64,000 nt of DNA from NCBI RefSeq assembly GCF_026686735.1, contig NZ_CP113432.1, positions 2,717,001 to 2,781,000 of the forward strand. The letters run 5' to 3'. The position numbers were made by a program, and so were the translations under genes. This document shows, one piece after another, positions 8,755 to 16,575 of the stretch (position 1 is its first letter; each line of letters starts with the position of its first letter). A model generated the notes under the pieces. It had not been told where the DNA came from. It worked only from the letters and a program-made list of their open reading frames with translations, and ran no database searches. The DNA is from Pseudomonas triclosanedens. GTDB lineage: Bacteria > Pseudomonadota > Gammaproteobacteria > Pseudomonadales > Pseudomonadaceae.

Positions 8755-9759
8755 TCAATCGCGCGACAGCATCGTCTGCAGCGGTGCCGGTGCATACAAC
8801 GCACTCTGGAACTGCGGCACATACTCGTACTTCAGCATCGAACCCAATTTCAGCGACTTGATGTAGGTCGACAGGCTGCCGTCGCTCAGGCTCAGTTTGA
8901 CGGCATCCGAACGGGTCGTAGAGGCATGACGTTGCTGTCGAGAGACCGCATAGCCGTAGTTGAGCTCGGCCTTGTGATCGAGATTGGTGAAACTGTTGGT
9001 GACCAGTTCGACGTCCTGCGACAGGTCAGCAAGTCTTGCTGTTTCCAGGGTCACGTCGACCTTGCCGGTCTGGCTGTCGCTGATGCTCACCAGCACCGAT
9101 TTGTCAGTCTCACGATAGTCGATAGGTGCCAGCCATTTGGGCAGGTTATAGCCGACCACGCCGCGAACTCTGGCCAACTCGGTGTTGACCGGCAGCTTCA
9201 GCACGTATCCCCACAGGTCCTTGCCCATCGACTGGCTGACCAGGCTGATGGGCCCCAGGTTGCTGCGGCCTGGCTTGTTGGTGACGATGGACAAGGCAAT
9301 TTCGTTGTAACTGTCGTTGTCGCAGTAGTGATAGGCATAGGCAGTCAGGGCGACTAGACCTCGGCCAGGCCAGATCTGAAGTGGCTGCACCTGCTCCAGG
9401 ACCTTGGCTGGCATCAGGCCCCGGAGCCTGTCCAGATCGGCTGTGAAGACCACGGTGATCCGGCTGTTGTTGTAATAGAAATTCGGGGAATAGGATTCAA
9501 AGCCCATGTCGACCTTGGTCTTTGTCAGGGTCTTGAACCAGCTCAGGTCGATGTCCTGGGCTTCCCGGGCAATCACCGAGAGTGGCGGATTGGAGTGGTA
9601 GCGATCGTACAATCCGCCTTTCACGACAGGGATGACTTGCCCGGCAATCGTCGTGGTGGCCTGGGCGGCCGCTGGATCGGTTGGCTGTGAAGCCCAGGAA
9701 GGCACAGCTATGGCTGCGTGAAGAAGGCCACAAGCAAGGGCAAGTGAAACAGGTTTCAT
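8755..9759 (-). CDS. Secreted acetoacetate decarboxylase-like protein
   Basis: A 334-aa protein with a Sec signal peptide (MKPVSLALACGLLHAAIAVPSWAS, cleavage near residue 24). The mature part resembles the acetoacetate decarboxylase fold: a PNFYYNNSRITVVF strand region, a GLVALTAYAYHYCDN segment and a GYNLPKWLAPI motif comparable to the conserved Pro-Lys region of that family. A periplasmic location is unusual for this fold, whose known enzymes use a cytoplasmic lysine Schiff base; here it may be a lyase, an aldolase-like enzyme or a binding protein. The start at 9759 is supported by GGAGACC upstream and by the signal peptide beginning there. First gene of the operon, 76 nt below a MerR-type promoter. 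Confidence 0.72.
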   Translation of the reverse strand: MKPVSLALACGLLHAAIAVPSWASQPTDPAAAQATTTIAGQVIPVVKGGLYDRYHSNPPLSVIAREAQDIDLSWFKTLTKTKVDMGFESYSPNFYYNNSRITVVFTADLDRLRGLMPAKVLEQVQPLQIWPGRGLVALTAYAYHYCDNDSYNEIALSIVTNKPGRSNLGPISLVSQSMGKDLWGYVLKLPVNTELARVRGVVGYNLPKWLAPIDYRETDKSVLVSISDSQTGKVDVTLETARLADLSQDVELVTNSFTNLDHKAELNYGYAVSRQQRHASTTRSDAVKLSLSDGSLSTYIKSLKLGSMLKYEYVPQFQSALYAPAPLQTMLSRD

Positions 9760-9842
9760 ATCGAAGGTCTCCGCGTCTCGGGCTGGCTCCGCCATAGGAG
9801 GCAGCATCTGTGCACCGACTCAACTGGCGGTGTCTGTGCGGA

Positions 9843-9873
9843 ACCCTAAGATTAAAGTTAGCTTTAAGGTCAA
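9843..9873 (-). promoter_or_regulatory. MerR-type promoter with 19-bp spacer
   Basis: Read on the minus strand: -35 TTGACC, exactly 19 bp, then TAGGGT as -10. The spacer contains the dyad TTAAAG-CTAA-CTTTAA (9852-9867). An over-long spacer filled by a dyad is the hallmark of promoters activated by MerR-family regulators (SoxR, CueR, NmlR/AdhR). It drives the decarboxylase-like, epimerase and DJ-1 operon. No MerR gene is in the window. Confidence 0.65.
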
Positions 9874-10157
9874 GGAGCCCTGAGAGTTATTCGCGGCGCA
9901 ATGAGTGGGGATAAGAGCGATGAATGATGTTCGCTCGGCTTGTTGGCGGGGGCGAAGCAACGCTGCTCAGGGGCGGCCCAATAGCCCAGAAGTGCAGCGT
10001 CTGCCTTGTGTCGTTCTCTGCCGGTCATGACCACTCAGTGGGTCAGATCCGATGCAAATGCTTGGTCAAGTGGAATGCAATCAGTTGGTCAAGCAAGTGC
10101 GATTGCGCTGCCAATTCTCTTCGGGCCGAGTATCGCGGGCCTGGTTGGGTTTCGGGC

Positions 10158-10193
10158 AAAAAAATCCCCCGTGCGCTGTTGCGGTTGGGGGAT
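10158..10193 (-). terminator. Rho-independent terminator after the aldehyde dehydrogenase
   Basis: On the minus strand the stem ATCCCCC / GGGGGAT (16-nt loop) is followed by seven T residues. It lies about 140 nt past the aldehyde dehydrogenase stop. Confidence 0.7.
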
Positions 10194-10242
10194 ACAAGAC
10201 CCGCGCAGGGATGCACGGGCGAGGTAGACGATCCGGCTTTCG

Positions 10243-10279
10243 CAGGAGCGGGCCTTGCCCGCGAGCAGGCTCGCTCCTG
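10243..10279. repeat. REP-type palindrome
   Basis: CAGGAGCG ... CGCTCCTG inverted arms around GGCCTTGCCCGCGAGCAGG, a layout typical of Pseudomonas REP elements, placed between a gene end and its terminator. Confidence 0.6.
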
Positions 10280-10335
10280 TAAAAGGTGGCATTGCCTGCG
10301 CAGGAGGGTTCCATCCGCGATCAATGCCGGGGGAA

Positions 10336-11829
10336 TTACAGTCGGATCAGCACCGATTTGAGTTCGGTGTAGTGCTCGATGGCGGCGGCGCCCATCTCGC
10401 GGCCTACGCCCGACATCTTGAAGCCACCGAATGGCAGCGCGGGGTCCAGGGCGCTGTGGCAGTTGACCCAGACCGAGCCGGACTTGATGCGCGGCACCAT
10501 GCGGTGAACGGCGCAGAGGTCGTTGGACCAGATGCTCGCGCCCAGGCCGTAGGGGCTGTCGTTGGCCATGCGCAGGGCGTCGTCGATGTCGTCGAAGGGC
10601 ATGGCGACGAGTACCGGGCCGAAGATTTCTTCCTGCACCAGCGGGTTCTTCTGGTCGACGTCGACGATCACCGTCGGCTTGACGAAGTAGCCGGGGCCGA
10701 ACTGTTCGCCGCCGCAAGCGATGGTGGCGCCCTTGTCGCGGCCCAGTTCGATGTAGTCGTACACGCGCTTCTGCTGCTTGGCGGAAATCAGCGGGCCCAT
10801 GTCGACGCTTGGGTCGAGACCGTTGCCCAGTTTCATGCCGTTGGCGATGCCGGCGATATCGGCCACTACGTTGTCGAAGTGTTTGCGCTGAACGTAGAGA
10901 CGCGAGCCGGCGCAGCACACTTGGCCCTGGTTGAAGAAGATCGCCTGGGCGGCGCCGGCGGCGGCGGTGGCGAGGTCGGCGTCGGCCATCACGATGGTCG
11001 GTGACTTGCCGCCCAGCTCGAGGGTTACGCGGGTCATGTTGTCCATCGCCGCCTTGCCGATTTCCTTGCCCACGGGGGTGGAGCCGGTGAAGGTGAGCTT
11101 GTCCACCAGCGGGTGGTGGGAGAGGGCGGCGCCAGCGGTGATGCCGGTGCCGGTGACGACGTTGAACACGCCGGCCGGGTAGCCGGCTTCCAGCACCAGT
11201 TCGGCGAGCTTGAGGGCGGACAGCGGGGTTTCGTCGGCGGGCTTTAATACCACGCTGCAGCCGGTGGCCAGCGCCGGGCCGAGTTTCCAGCAGGCGAGCA
11301 GCAGGGGGAAGTTCCAGGCGACGATGGCGCCGACCACGCCGACGGCCTCGCGGCGGATGTAGCCGTGGAAGTCGCCTTCGGGCATCAGGGGCATGGAGAC
11401 GTCGACGGTGGTGCCTTCGATCTTGGTGGCGTAGCCGGCCATGTAGCGCAGGAAGTCGATGGCCAGTTGCACGTCCATCACGCGGGCGACGGCGGCGCTT
11501 TTGCCGTTGTTCAGGCATTCCAGCTCTGCCAGCAGGTCGCCGTCGCGTTCCATCAGGTCGGCCAGTTTCCACAGCAGGTTCTGCCGTTCGCGCGGGCGCA
11601 TGCGGCTCCAGGGGGAGTCGTCGAATGCCTGGCGGGCCGCGCGCACGGCGCGGTCGACATCGGCGGCGGTGCTGGCCGGTACCTGGCACAGCACTTCGCC
11701 GCTGGCCGGGTTGCGCAGGTCCATCAGCGCGCCATCGCTGGCGGAGGTCCAGTCGGCGCCGATGAGCATCTTCGGTGCGCGCTGCAGGAAGGCGCGTGAT
11801 TCTGGCTTGATGGGCAGGGAAGCGAGCAT
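10336..11829 (-). CDS. feaB: Aldehyde dehydrogenase, phenylacetaldehyde dehydrogenase type
   Basis: A 497-aa NAD-dependent aldehyde dehydrogenase. Motifs in order: VGAIVAWNFPLLLA and VVLKPADETPLSA (cofactor), FTGSTPVGKEI, LELGGKSPTIV with the general-base Glu, FFNQGQVCCAGSR with the catalytic Cys near residue 300, and PFGGFKMSGVGRE. The segment AELECLNNGKSAA together with the length points to the phenylacetaldehyde/FeaB-PadA group, which converts the aldehyde from aromatic amine oxidation to phenylacetate. Start at 11829: AAGAGGC lies about 6 nt upstream and a sigma-54 promoter ends about 37 nt before the implied 5' end. Its proximity to QHNDH (6 kb) and the shared promoter type support a role in disposing of the amine dehydrogenase product. 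Another aromatic or aliphatic aldehyde substrate remains possible. Confidence 0.82.
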   Translation of the reverse strand: MLASLPIKPESRAFLQRAPKMLIGADWTSASDGALMDLRNPASGEVLCQVPASTAADVDRAVRAARQAFDDSPWSRMRPRERQNLLWKLADLMERDGDLLAELECLNNGKSAAVARVMDVQLAIDFLRYMAGYATKIEGTTVDVSMPLMPEGDFHGYIRREAVGVVGAIVAWNFPLLLACWKLGPALATGCSVVLKPADETPLSALKLAELVLEAGYPAGVFNVVTGTGITAGAALSHHPLVDKLTFTGSTPVGKEIGKAAMDNMTRVTLELGGKSPTIVMADADLATAAAGAAQAIFFNQGQVCCAGSRLYVQRKHFDNVVADIAGIANGMKLGNGLDPSVDMGPLISAKQQKRVYDYIELGRDKGATIACGGEQFGPGYFVKPTVIVDVDQKNPLVQEEIFGPVLVAMPFDDIDDALRMANDSPYGLGASIWSNDLCAVHRMVPRIKSGSVWVNCHSALDPALPFGGFKMSGVGREMGAAAIEHYTELKSVLIRL

Positions 11830-11877
11830 TGCGGTTGCCTCTTGTTGTCTGTTCACGGAACGTTGAGGCGGAATATC

Positions 11878-11892
11878 GCAACGGCTGTGCCA
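11878..11892 (-). promoter_or_regulatory. Sigma-54 (-24/-12) promoter of the aldehyde dehydrogenase
   Basis: Minus strand TGGCACAGCCGTTGCG: the invariant GG and GC are exactly 10 nt apart and 9 of 10 defined consensus positions (TGGCAY-r-N4-TTGCW) match. The start codon lies about 37 nt below the predicted transcription start. Confidence 0.72.
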
Positions 11893-11907
11893 ATGCTGGT
11901 TGGTTCG

Positions 11908-11921
11908 TTCAATTATTTGAA
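11908..11921. promoter_or_regulatory. Candidate operator palindrome upstream of sigma-54 promoter
   Basis: TTCAA-TTAT-TTGAA, a perfect 5-4-5 palindrome in an AT-rich patch 16 bp above the -24 element; a possible site for an activator, IHF-like protein or repressor. Confidence 0.35.
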
Positions 11922-11961
11922 TTTAAAGGGATTTATTCGGTATTCGGTAGTGAGATGAAGA

Positions 11962-11990
11962 AGCCGCTGTCGCAATGTGCGACAGCGGCT
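11962..11990 (-). terminator. Strong hairpin terminator after the MFS transporter
   Basis: Perfect 12-bp stem AGCCGCTGTCGC / GCGACAGCGGCT with a 5-nt loop, about 46 nt past the transporter stop; followed on the minus strand by CTTCTTC rather than a pure T run. Confidence 0.7.
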
Positions 11991-12036
11991 GAGACGACCG
12001 CCAGCGGGATGAGCCTGGCCATCCCGCCATGCGGCC

Positions 12037-13713
12037 TCAGGTGTGGGTGATATCCCGGTCCTTGGTTTCCGGCAGGAAGAAGATGCCGAGGATGGCGGTC
12101 ATCACCGCGATGACGATGGGGTACCAGAGGCCGTAGTAGATGTCGCCGGTGGCCGCGACCATTGCGAAGGCTACGGTGGGCAGGAAGCCGCCGAACCAGC
12201 CGTTGCCGATGTGGTAGGGCAGCGACATGGAGGTATAGCGGATGCGCGCCGGGAACAGCTCCACCAGCCAGGCGGCGATCGGGCCGTAGACCATCGTTAC
12301 GTAGATCACGAGGATGGTCAGCAGCACCAGCATCATCAGGTGGTTGATCTTCGCGGGGTCGGCCTTCTCGGGGTAGCCGGCGTCCTTGAGCGCGCTGCTC
12401 ATCTGCGCGGTGAAGGCGTCGGACTGTGCCTTGAACTCTGCGGCTGCCATGCCACTGCCTTCGAAGCTGGCGATGACCTTGTCGCCGATGTGTATCTGGG
12501 CGACTGCGCCGGTCTCGGCCTTGATGTTTTCGTAGGGAATGGCCTTCTTCGCCAGCAGGCTCTTGGCCATGTCGCAGGAGCTGATGAATTTCGCCTTGCC
12601 GACCGGATCGAACTGGAAGGAGCAGGCGGCGGGATCGGCCACGACGGTGACCGGGTTCTTCTCTTGGGCGGCGAAGACGTCGGGATTACCGAACTGGGTC
12701 AGCCCGTGGAAGATCGGGAAGTAGGTGAGCGCGGCGAGGATGCAGCCGGTCATGATGATCTTCTTGCGGCCGATCCGGTCGGAGAGGCTGCCGAAGAACA
12801 CGAAGAACGGCGTGCCCAGCAGCAGCGAGCCGGCGATCAGCAGGTTGGCGGTCTGCGCGTCGATCTTGAGCGTCTGCAACAGGAAGAACAGCGCGTAGAA
12901 CTGCCCGGTGTACCAGACCACGGCCTGGCCGGCGGTGCCGCCGAGCAGCGACATGATCACCACCTTGAGATTTTCCCAGCGGCCGAAGGATTCGGTCAGC
13001 GGCGCCTTGGATGCCTTGCCCTCGGCTTTCATCTTCTGGAACACCGGCGACTCGGAGAGTTGCAGGCGGATGTAGACGGAGATGATCAGCAGCAGGATCG
13101 ACAGCAGGAAGGGAACCCGCCAGCCCCAGGCTTCGAACGCTTCGGTGCCCAGCACGGTGCGGCAGGCCATGATCACCAGCAGCGAGAGGAACAGGCCCAG
13201 CGTTGCGGTGGTCTGGATCCACGAGGTGAAGAAGCCACGCTTGCCCTTGGGCGCATGTTCCGCCACGTAGGTCGCCGCGCCGCCGTATTCGCCCCCCAGG
13301 GCCAGGCCCTGTAGCAGGCGCAGGGTGACGAGGATAATCGGCGCCGCGACGCCGATGGTGGCGTAGGCCGGCAGCAGGCCGACGACGGCGGTGGATACGC
13401 CCATGATGACGATGGTGATGAGGAAGGTGTGCTTGCGTCCGATCATGTCGCCCAGCCGCCCGAACACGATGGCGCCGAATGGCCGCACCGCGAAGCCGGC
13501 AGCGAAGGCCAGCAGGGCGAAGATGAAGGCGGTGGTGTCGTTGACTCCGGCGAAGAAGTGCTTGGCGATGATCGCTGCGAGGGAGCCGTAGAGGTAGAAG
13601 TCGTACCACTCGAATACGGTGCCGAGGGAGGAGGCAAAGATGACCTTGCGCTCCTCCTTGGTCACGCCGGTGGAAGGCGCATTGCCCGCGGACGGGCTGT
13701 ATGTCTGTGCCAT
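12037..13713 (-). CDS. MFS transporter, metabolite:H+ symporter (MHS) type
   Basis: A 558-aa twelve-helix transporter of the sugar-porter-like MHS branch. Hallmarks are the FEWYDFYLYG entry motif, GRLGDMIGRKHTF loop 2-3 (residues 85-97), LRLLQGLALGGEYGGAA and the second GSLSDRIGRKKII loop. It carries an extra hydrophilic insert of about 118 residues (341-458) between membrane segments, with two Cys, lengthening it beyond the usual 430-450 aa; this longer variant exists in Pseudomonas. GGAGACG lies before the ATG. Its position next to the phenylacetaldehyde dehydrogenase and QHNDH modules suggests uptake of an amine, carboxylate or related nutrient across the inner membrane; the substrate is not determinable. 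Confidence 0.85.
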   Translation of the reverse strand: MAQTYSPSAGNAPSTGVTKEERKVIFASSLGTVFEWYDFYLYGSLAAIIAKHFFAGVNDTTAFIFALLAFAAGFAVRPFGAIVFGRLGDMIGRKHTFLITIVIMGVSTAVVGLLPAYATIGVAAPIILVTLRLLQGLALGGEYGGAATYVAEHAPKGKRGFFTSWIQTTATLGLFLSLLVIMACRTVLGTEAFEAWGWRVPFLLSILLLIISVYIRLQLSESPVFQKMKAEGKASKAPLTESFGRWENLKVVIMSLLGGTAGQAVVWYTGQFYALFFLLQTLKIDAQTANLLIAGSLLLGTPFFVFFGSLSDRIGRKKIIMTGCILAALTYFPIFHGLTQFGNPDVFAAQEKNPVTVVADPAACSFQFDPVGKAKFISSCDMAKSLLAKKAIPYENIKAETGAVAQIHIGDKVIASFEGSGMAAAEFKAQSDAFTAQMSSALKDAGYPEKADPAKINHLMMLVLLTILVIYVTMVYGPIAAWLVELFPARIRYTSMSLPYHIGNGWFGGFLPTVAFAMVAATGDIYYGLWYPIVIAVMTAILGIFFLPETKDRDITHT

Positions 13714-14197
13714 GTTCGTCTCCGTCTTGTTCTTGTGATGGGCCGGAGTCCCTCAATACCGTTACCGCACTCGAGCCCAGGGCTGATGTCAGGTCATACG
13801 GATTGCTGATGCGTGAAAACAGGCAGGCCTGCATCGCTGCAAGGTCATCGGAAAGCATAATCGCCATGCCGCAGATATCCACCCGCAAGCCCGCGTGGGC
13901 CGTGGGTTGGCGCGCATGGTGCGGGCGTTCTGGACATGCCCGGCGGCGCGAGGTGTCTGGCCGGCGCCTTGTTATGTGGCGTTCCGCGATGCGAATTCTG
14001 CGCAATTAGACCATCGTATAAGTCTGGCTGGGCTGTCTCAGCCTGATACAGCCGTCGCGTATTGCCACGCCCGGTAATCCGCTCGATTCGCCCAATCGTT
14101 TGTTTCCCAAGGAGTTTTGCCCCTGGCACGCAATGTGAGAGGAGCAGGGCTCGTTCCGTATGGGGTGCCAGGCGCCGTTAAAGGAAGGGAGGCTAGC
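13714..14197. other. Divergent intergenic region between MFS and heme-lyase genes
   Basis: About 480 bp separating divergent genes, so it holds promoters for both. A TATAAG at 14017-14022 is a weak -10 candidate towards the heme lyase. I looked for a sigma-54 element here; TGGCACGCAATG at about 14125 lacks the -12 GC at the right distance. Small hairpin GGCTG-TCT-CAGCC near 14030. No gene seen. Confidence 0.4.
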
Positions 14198-16375
14198 TTG
14201 AAGAGGATGTCGTCGTGGATTCCGGGATTGGGCGCTGCCGCGGTGGCTTGCGCCCTGGTGTGGTGGCTGCCGTCGCTGGGTAACGGCCTATTGTGGCTGG
14301 TGGCCGCGAGCATCGTCGCGGGGGCGCTGTGGCCGGAGCTGCGGCGGCGGTGCTGGCCCGTGGCGCTGGGCGTGTTGGTTGGCGCCTGCCTGGCGCTGGT
14401 GCTGCACCTGCTGACGGATCATTTCCAGCTCCGCTACGCCTGGCTCTACAGCAGTGCGGCGTTGCCCGACTATCTGAAGATGTCCAATCTCTGGGGCGGC
14501 GACGAAGGCACTGTGCTGTTGCTGGCGACATTCTGCATGGCCATCGCCCAGCGTTCCGCCGGGCTGCCCGGCTGGGCGGGTCATGGCACGGCGCTGATCG
14601 CCGCGTGGTACGCGGCGACCACCGCCTGGCTCGGGCCGTTCAGTGCGACTCCGGCGGACTGGCTGGCTGCCCAGCCGAGCCAGGGTATGAATGCGCATCT
14701 GCAGACGTTCTGGATGTCGCTGCATGCGCCGCTGATTCTCTGCGCCTACGCCTGGGTGCTGGCGCCGGCGGGTGCGGCGCTGGCTGCGCTGGGGCAGGGC
14801 GGCAGCGCCTATGCCTGGGTGATGCCGCGCTATAGCCGCCGCGCCTGGCTGATTCTCAGCGCTGGCATCGGCGTGGGCATGGTCTGGGCGATGGAGGATT
14901 TCACCTACGGCCAGCTCTGGCACTGGGACCCGGTGCAGACCTCGGCCTTCATTATCTGGGCGCTGCTCGGCGCGGTGCTGCATGGCGCCCGACGCTGGCG
15001 CGCGGATGGCCCGCATGGGCGCCTGCTGCCGTTGCTCAGTCTTTTGGCGGCGGCGATGGCCTGCGGCGCGATGGCGGTGACCCGCAGCACGGTGCTGGCG
15101 AGCTCGCATCGCTACATCGGGACGACATCCTGGCTGGCCCACCTGGCGCTGGCCGCCGTGTTGCTGGCGCTGGCCGTCGCCTATCTGTTCGCCGGGCGAC
15201 GGCACGAGCGCCGTGGCCGCCGCGGCACCACCGACTGGACACTGGACGTGGCGATCTATCTGTTCGCCGGTGTCGCCGTGCTGGCGCTGGCCGCGTTGCT
15301 GCAGGCGCATCTTTATGAGTGGCTGGGCATGGAGCGGCCAGGTGAACTGAAGCCATTCTTCGAGACGCTCACCGCCTGGGCGACCACCGATGAGATGAAC
15401 AGCCTGCGCCGCGCCTTCGATCAGTGGGACGTGAACGGCTACGGCCTGGCGCGCTGGCTGCTGCCGCTGCTGGCCGGCCTCGGCCTGGTTGGCGGCTACA
15501 GCTTCCTGCGCCGCTGCGGCCGGCCACGCCTGGCCCTGGCGGCGACGCTGGCGATGGCGCTGCTGATGGGGTCGGTCGCCTGGCGCGGTGGCTGGCTGAG
15601 CGATGGCTACAGCGGCGAGGGCATGCTTTCGCAGAATGTCGTGGCGGTTCTGCCGTGGCTGGATGCGGCGCTGCTGGGTGGTCTGTTCCTGATGTTCTGC
15701 TGCGTGTTCTGGGGCGTACTGGGCCTGTGGCGCAGCCGGCGCCTGGGCAACCTGCGCTACAGCGGCGGGCTGGCGCTGGTGCACGGCGGTGCGGTGGTGG
15801 CGCTGGTGGGCGGGTTGGCGGCTACCGCGCTGAACACCTACCAGCAGGTGACCATCGCGCCGGGCACCTCGTTCGAGCAATGGCATCCGGTGATCGGCGG
15901 CATGCAGTTGCGCGTGCTGCCAGACACCAGCCGCCCGGACTTCTCCGGCTACCACGCGCTGGCGCGGGTGGAGTTGCGCGATGGCGACCGGCAGCTCGCC
16001 GGTCACGCTCTGTTCCAGGACAGCCGAGGCCAGCCGCCGGCCTACCAGGGGCCGGTGCGGCAGCTCTGCGAGATTCTCGACTACCACTACGCGCGCTTCG
16101 CCTCCGACCGTGGCTATGTGCTGCATCCGTTCATCGTGCGCGGCCTGGGCAGCGACCTGCAGGTATGGGTGCCAGCCTCGCCACGCCTGCTCAATCGCAG
16201 TGGCGAGGAGATCGAGAGCGTGGTGGTGATCCGGCGCTTCCCATTCCTCTCGCTGGTCTGGATCGGTCTGCTGGCGATGCTGCTCGGCGCCCTGGTGCTG
16301 CCTGCGGGCGGCGCTTTGCGCCAGCGCGGCCATACTGCCTTGCAGGGCGTCGCAGGGGCGGTGTCTCAGAGTTAG
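14198..16375 (+). CDS. CcmF/NrfE-like cytochrome c heme lyase
   Basis: A 725-aa polytopic inner-membrane protein with about 15 hydrophobic segments. The heme-handling WWD-type motif is present as NLWGGDEGTVLLLATF near residue 90, with downstream family motifs SLHAPLILCAYAW (the external His), LWHWDPVQTSAF, TRSTVLASSHRY, and a large periplasmic region near residues 540-660. This matches CcmF/NrfE, which transfer heme to apocytochrome CxxCH motifs in the periplasm. It sits just upstream of the diheme QHNDH alpha gene, implying a dedicated lyase for that subunit; no other ccm genes are nearby. Start: TTG at 14198 with GGGAGG 5 nt upstream (the next ATG, 14207, is too far from it). Followed by a terminator, then the QHNDH promoter. 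Confidence 0.8.
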   Translation: MKRMSSWIPGLGAAAVACALVWWLPSLGNGLLWLVAASIVAGALWPELRRRCWPVALGVLVGACLALVLHLLTDHFQLRYAWLYSSAALPDYLKMSNLWGGDEGTVLLLATFCMAIAQRSAGLPGWAGHGTALIAAWYAATTAWLGPFSATPADWLAAQPSQGMNAHLQTFWMSLHAPLILCAYAWVLAPAGAALAALGQGGSAYAWVMPRYSRRAWLILSAGIGVGMVWAMEDFTYGQLWHWDPVQTSAFIIWALLGAVLHGARRWRADGPHGRLLPLLSLLAAAMACGAMAVTRSTVLASSHRYIGTTSWLAHLALAAVLLALAVAYLFAGRRHERRGRRGTTDWTLDVAIYLFAGVAVLALAALLQAHLYEWLGMERPGELKPFFETLTAWATTDEMNSLRRAFDQWDVNGYGLARWLLPLLAGLGLVGGYSFLRRCGRPRLALAATLAMALLMGSVAWRGGWLSDGYSGEGMLSQNVVAVLPWLDAALLGGLFLMFCCVFWGVLGLWRSRRLGNLRYSGGLALVHGGAVVALVGGLAATALNTYQQVTIAPGTSFEQWHPVIGGMQLRVLPDTSRPDFSGYHALARVELRDGDRQLAGHALFQDSRGQPPAYQGPVRQLCEILDYHYARFASDRGYVLHPFIVRGLGSDLQVWVPASPRLLNRSGEEIESVVVIRRFPFLSLVWIGLLAMLLGALVLPAGGALRQRGHTALQGVAGAVSQS

Positions 16376-16436
16376 ACAGCAATCGCGAAATTAGACGTAT
16401 CGAGCCTCGGCAGGCTTGCCGGAGGCGCCGGCGAAT

Positions 16437-16466
16437 CCCGCCGCAAGCCCGATGTGGCGGGGTTTT
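16437..16466 (+). terminator. Terminator between heme lyase and QHNDH
   Basis: CCCGCC / GGCGGG stem with 13-nt loop followed by GTTTT; separates the heme-lyase transcript from the sigma-54-driven QHNDH operon. Confidence 0.55.
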
Positions 16467-16474
16467 CCCAGTAG

Positions 16475-16490
16475 TGGCATACAACCTGCT
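16475..16490 (+). promoter_or_regulatory. Sigma-54 promoter of the QHNDH operon
   Basis: TGGCATACAACCTGCT fits TGGCAY-r-N4-YTGCW at every defined position, with GG and GC 10 nt apart. The predicted start near 16501 leaves a 75-nt leader before qhnA. Two TTAGAC direct repeats (16372 and 16391) lie about 85-100 bp upstream and could belong to an activator site. Confidence 0.75.
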
Positions 16491-16575
16491 ATCTCGCAGG
16501 TAGAGCTAGACGGAATCGCTCTTAGCCCATCGGTGGGCACAAGAATTTCAACAAGAATACCGAGGAGGCCTGATC

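Noticed and set aside
14115..14140. Sigma-54 promoter before the heme lyase (TGGCACGCAATG)
   Set aside because: The GC of the -12 element is not at the required 10-nt spacing.
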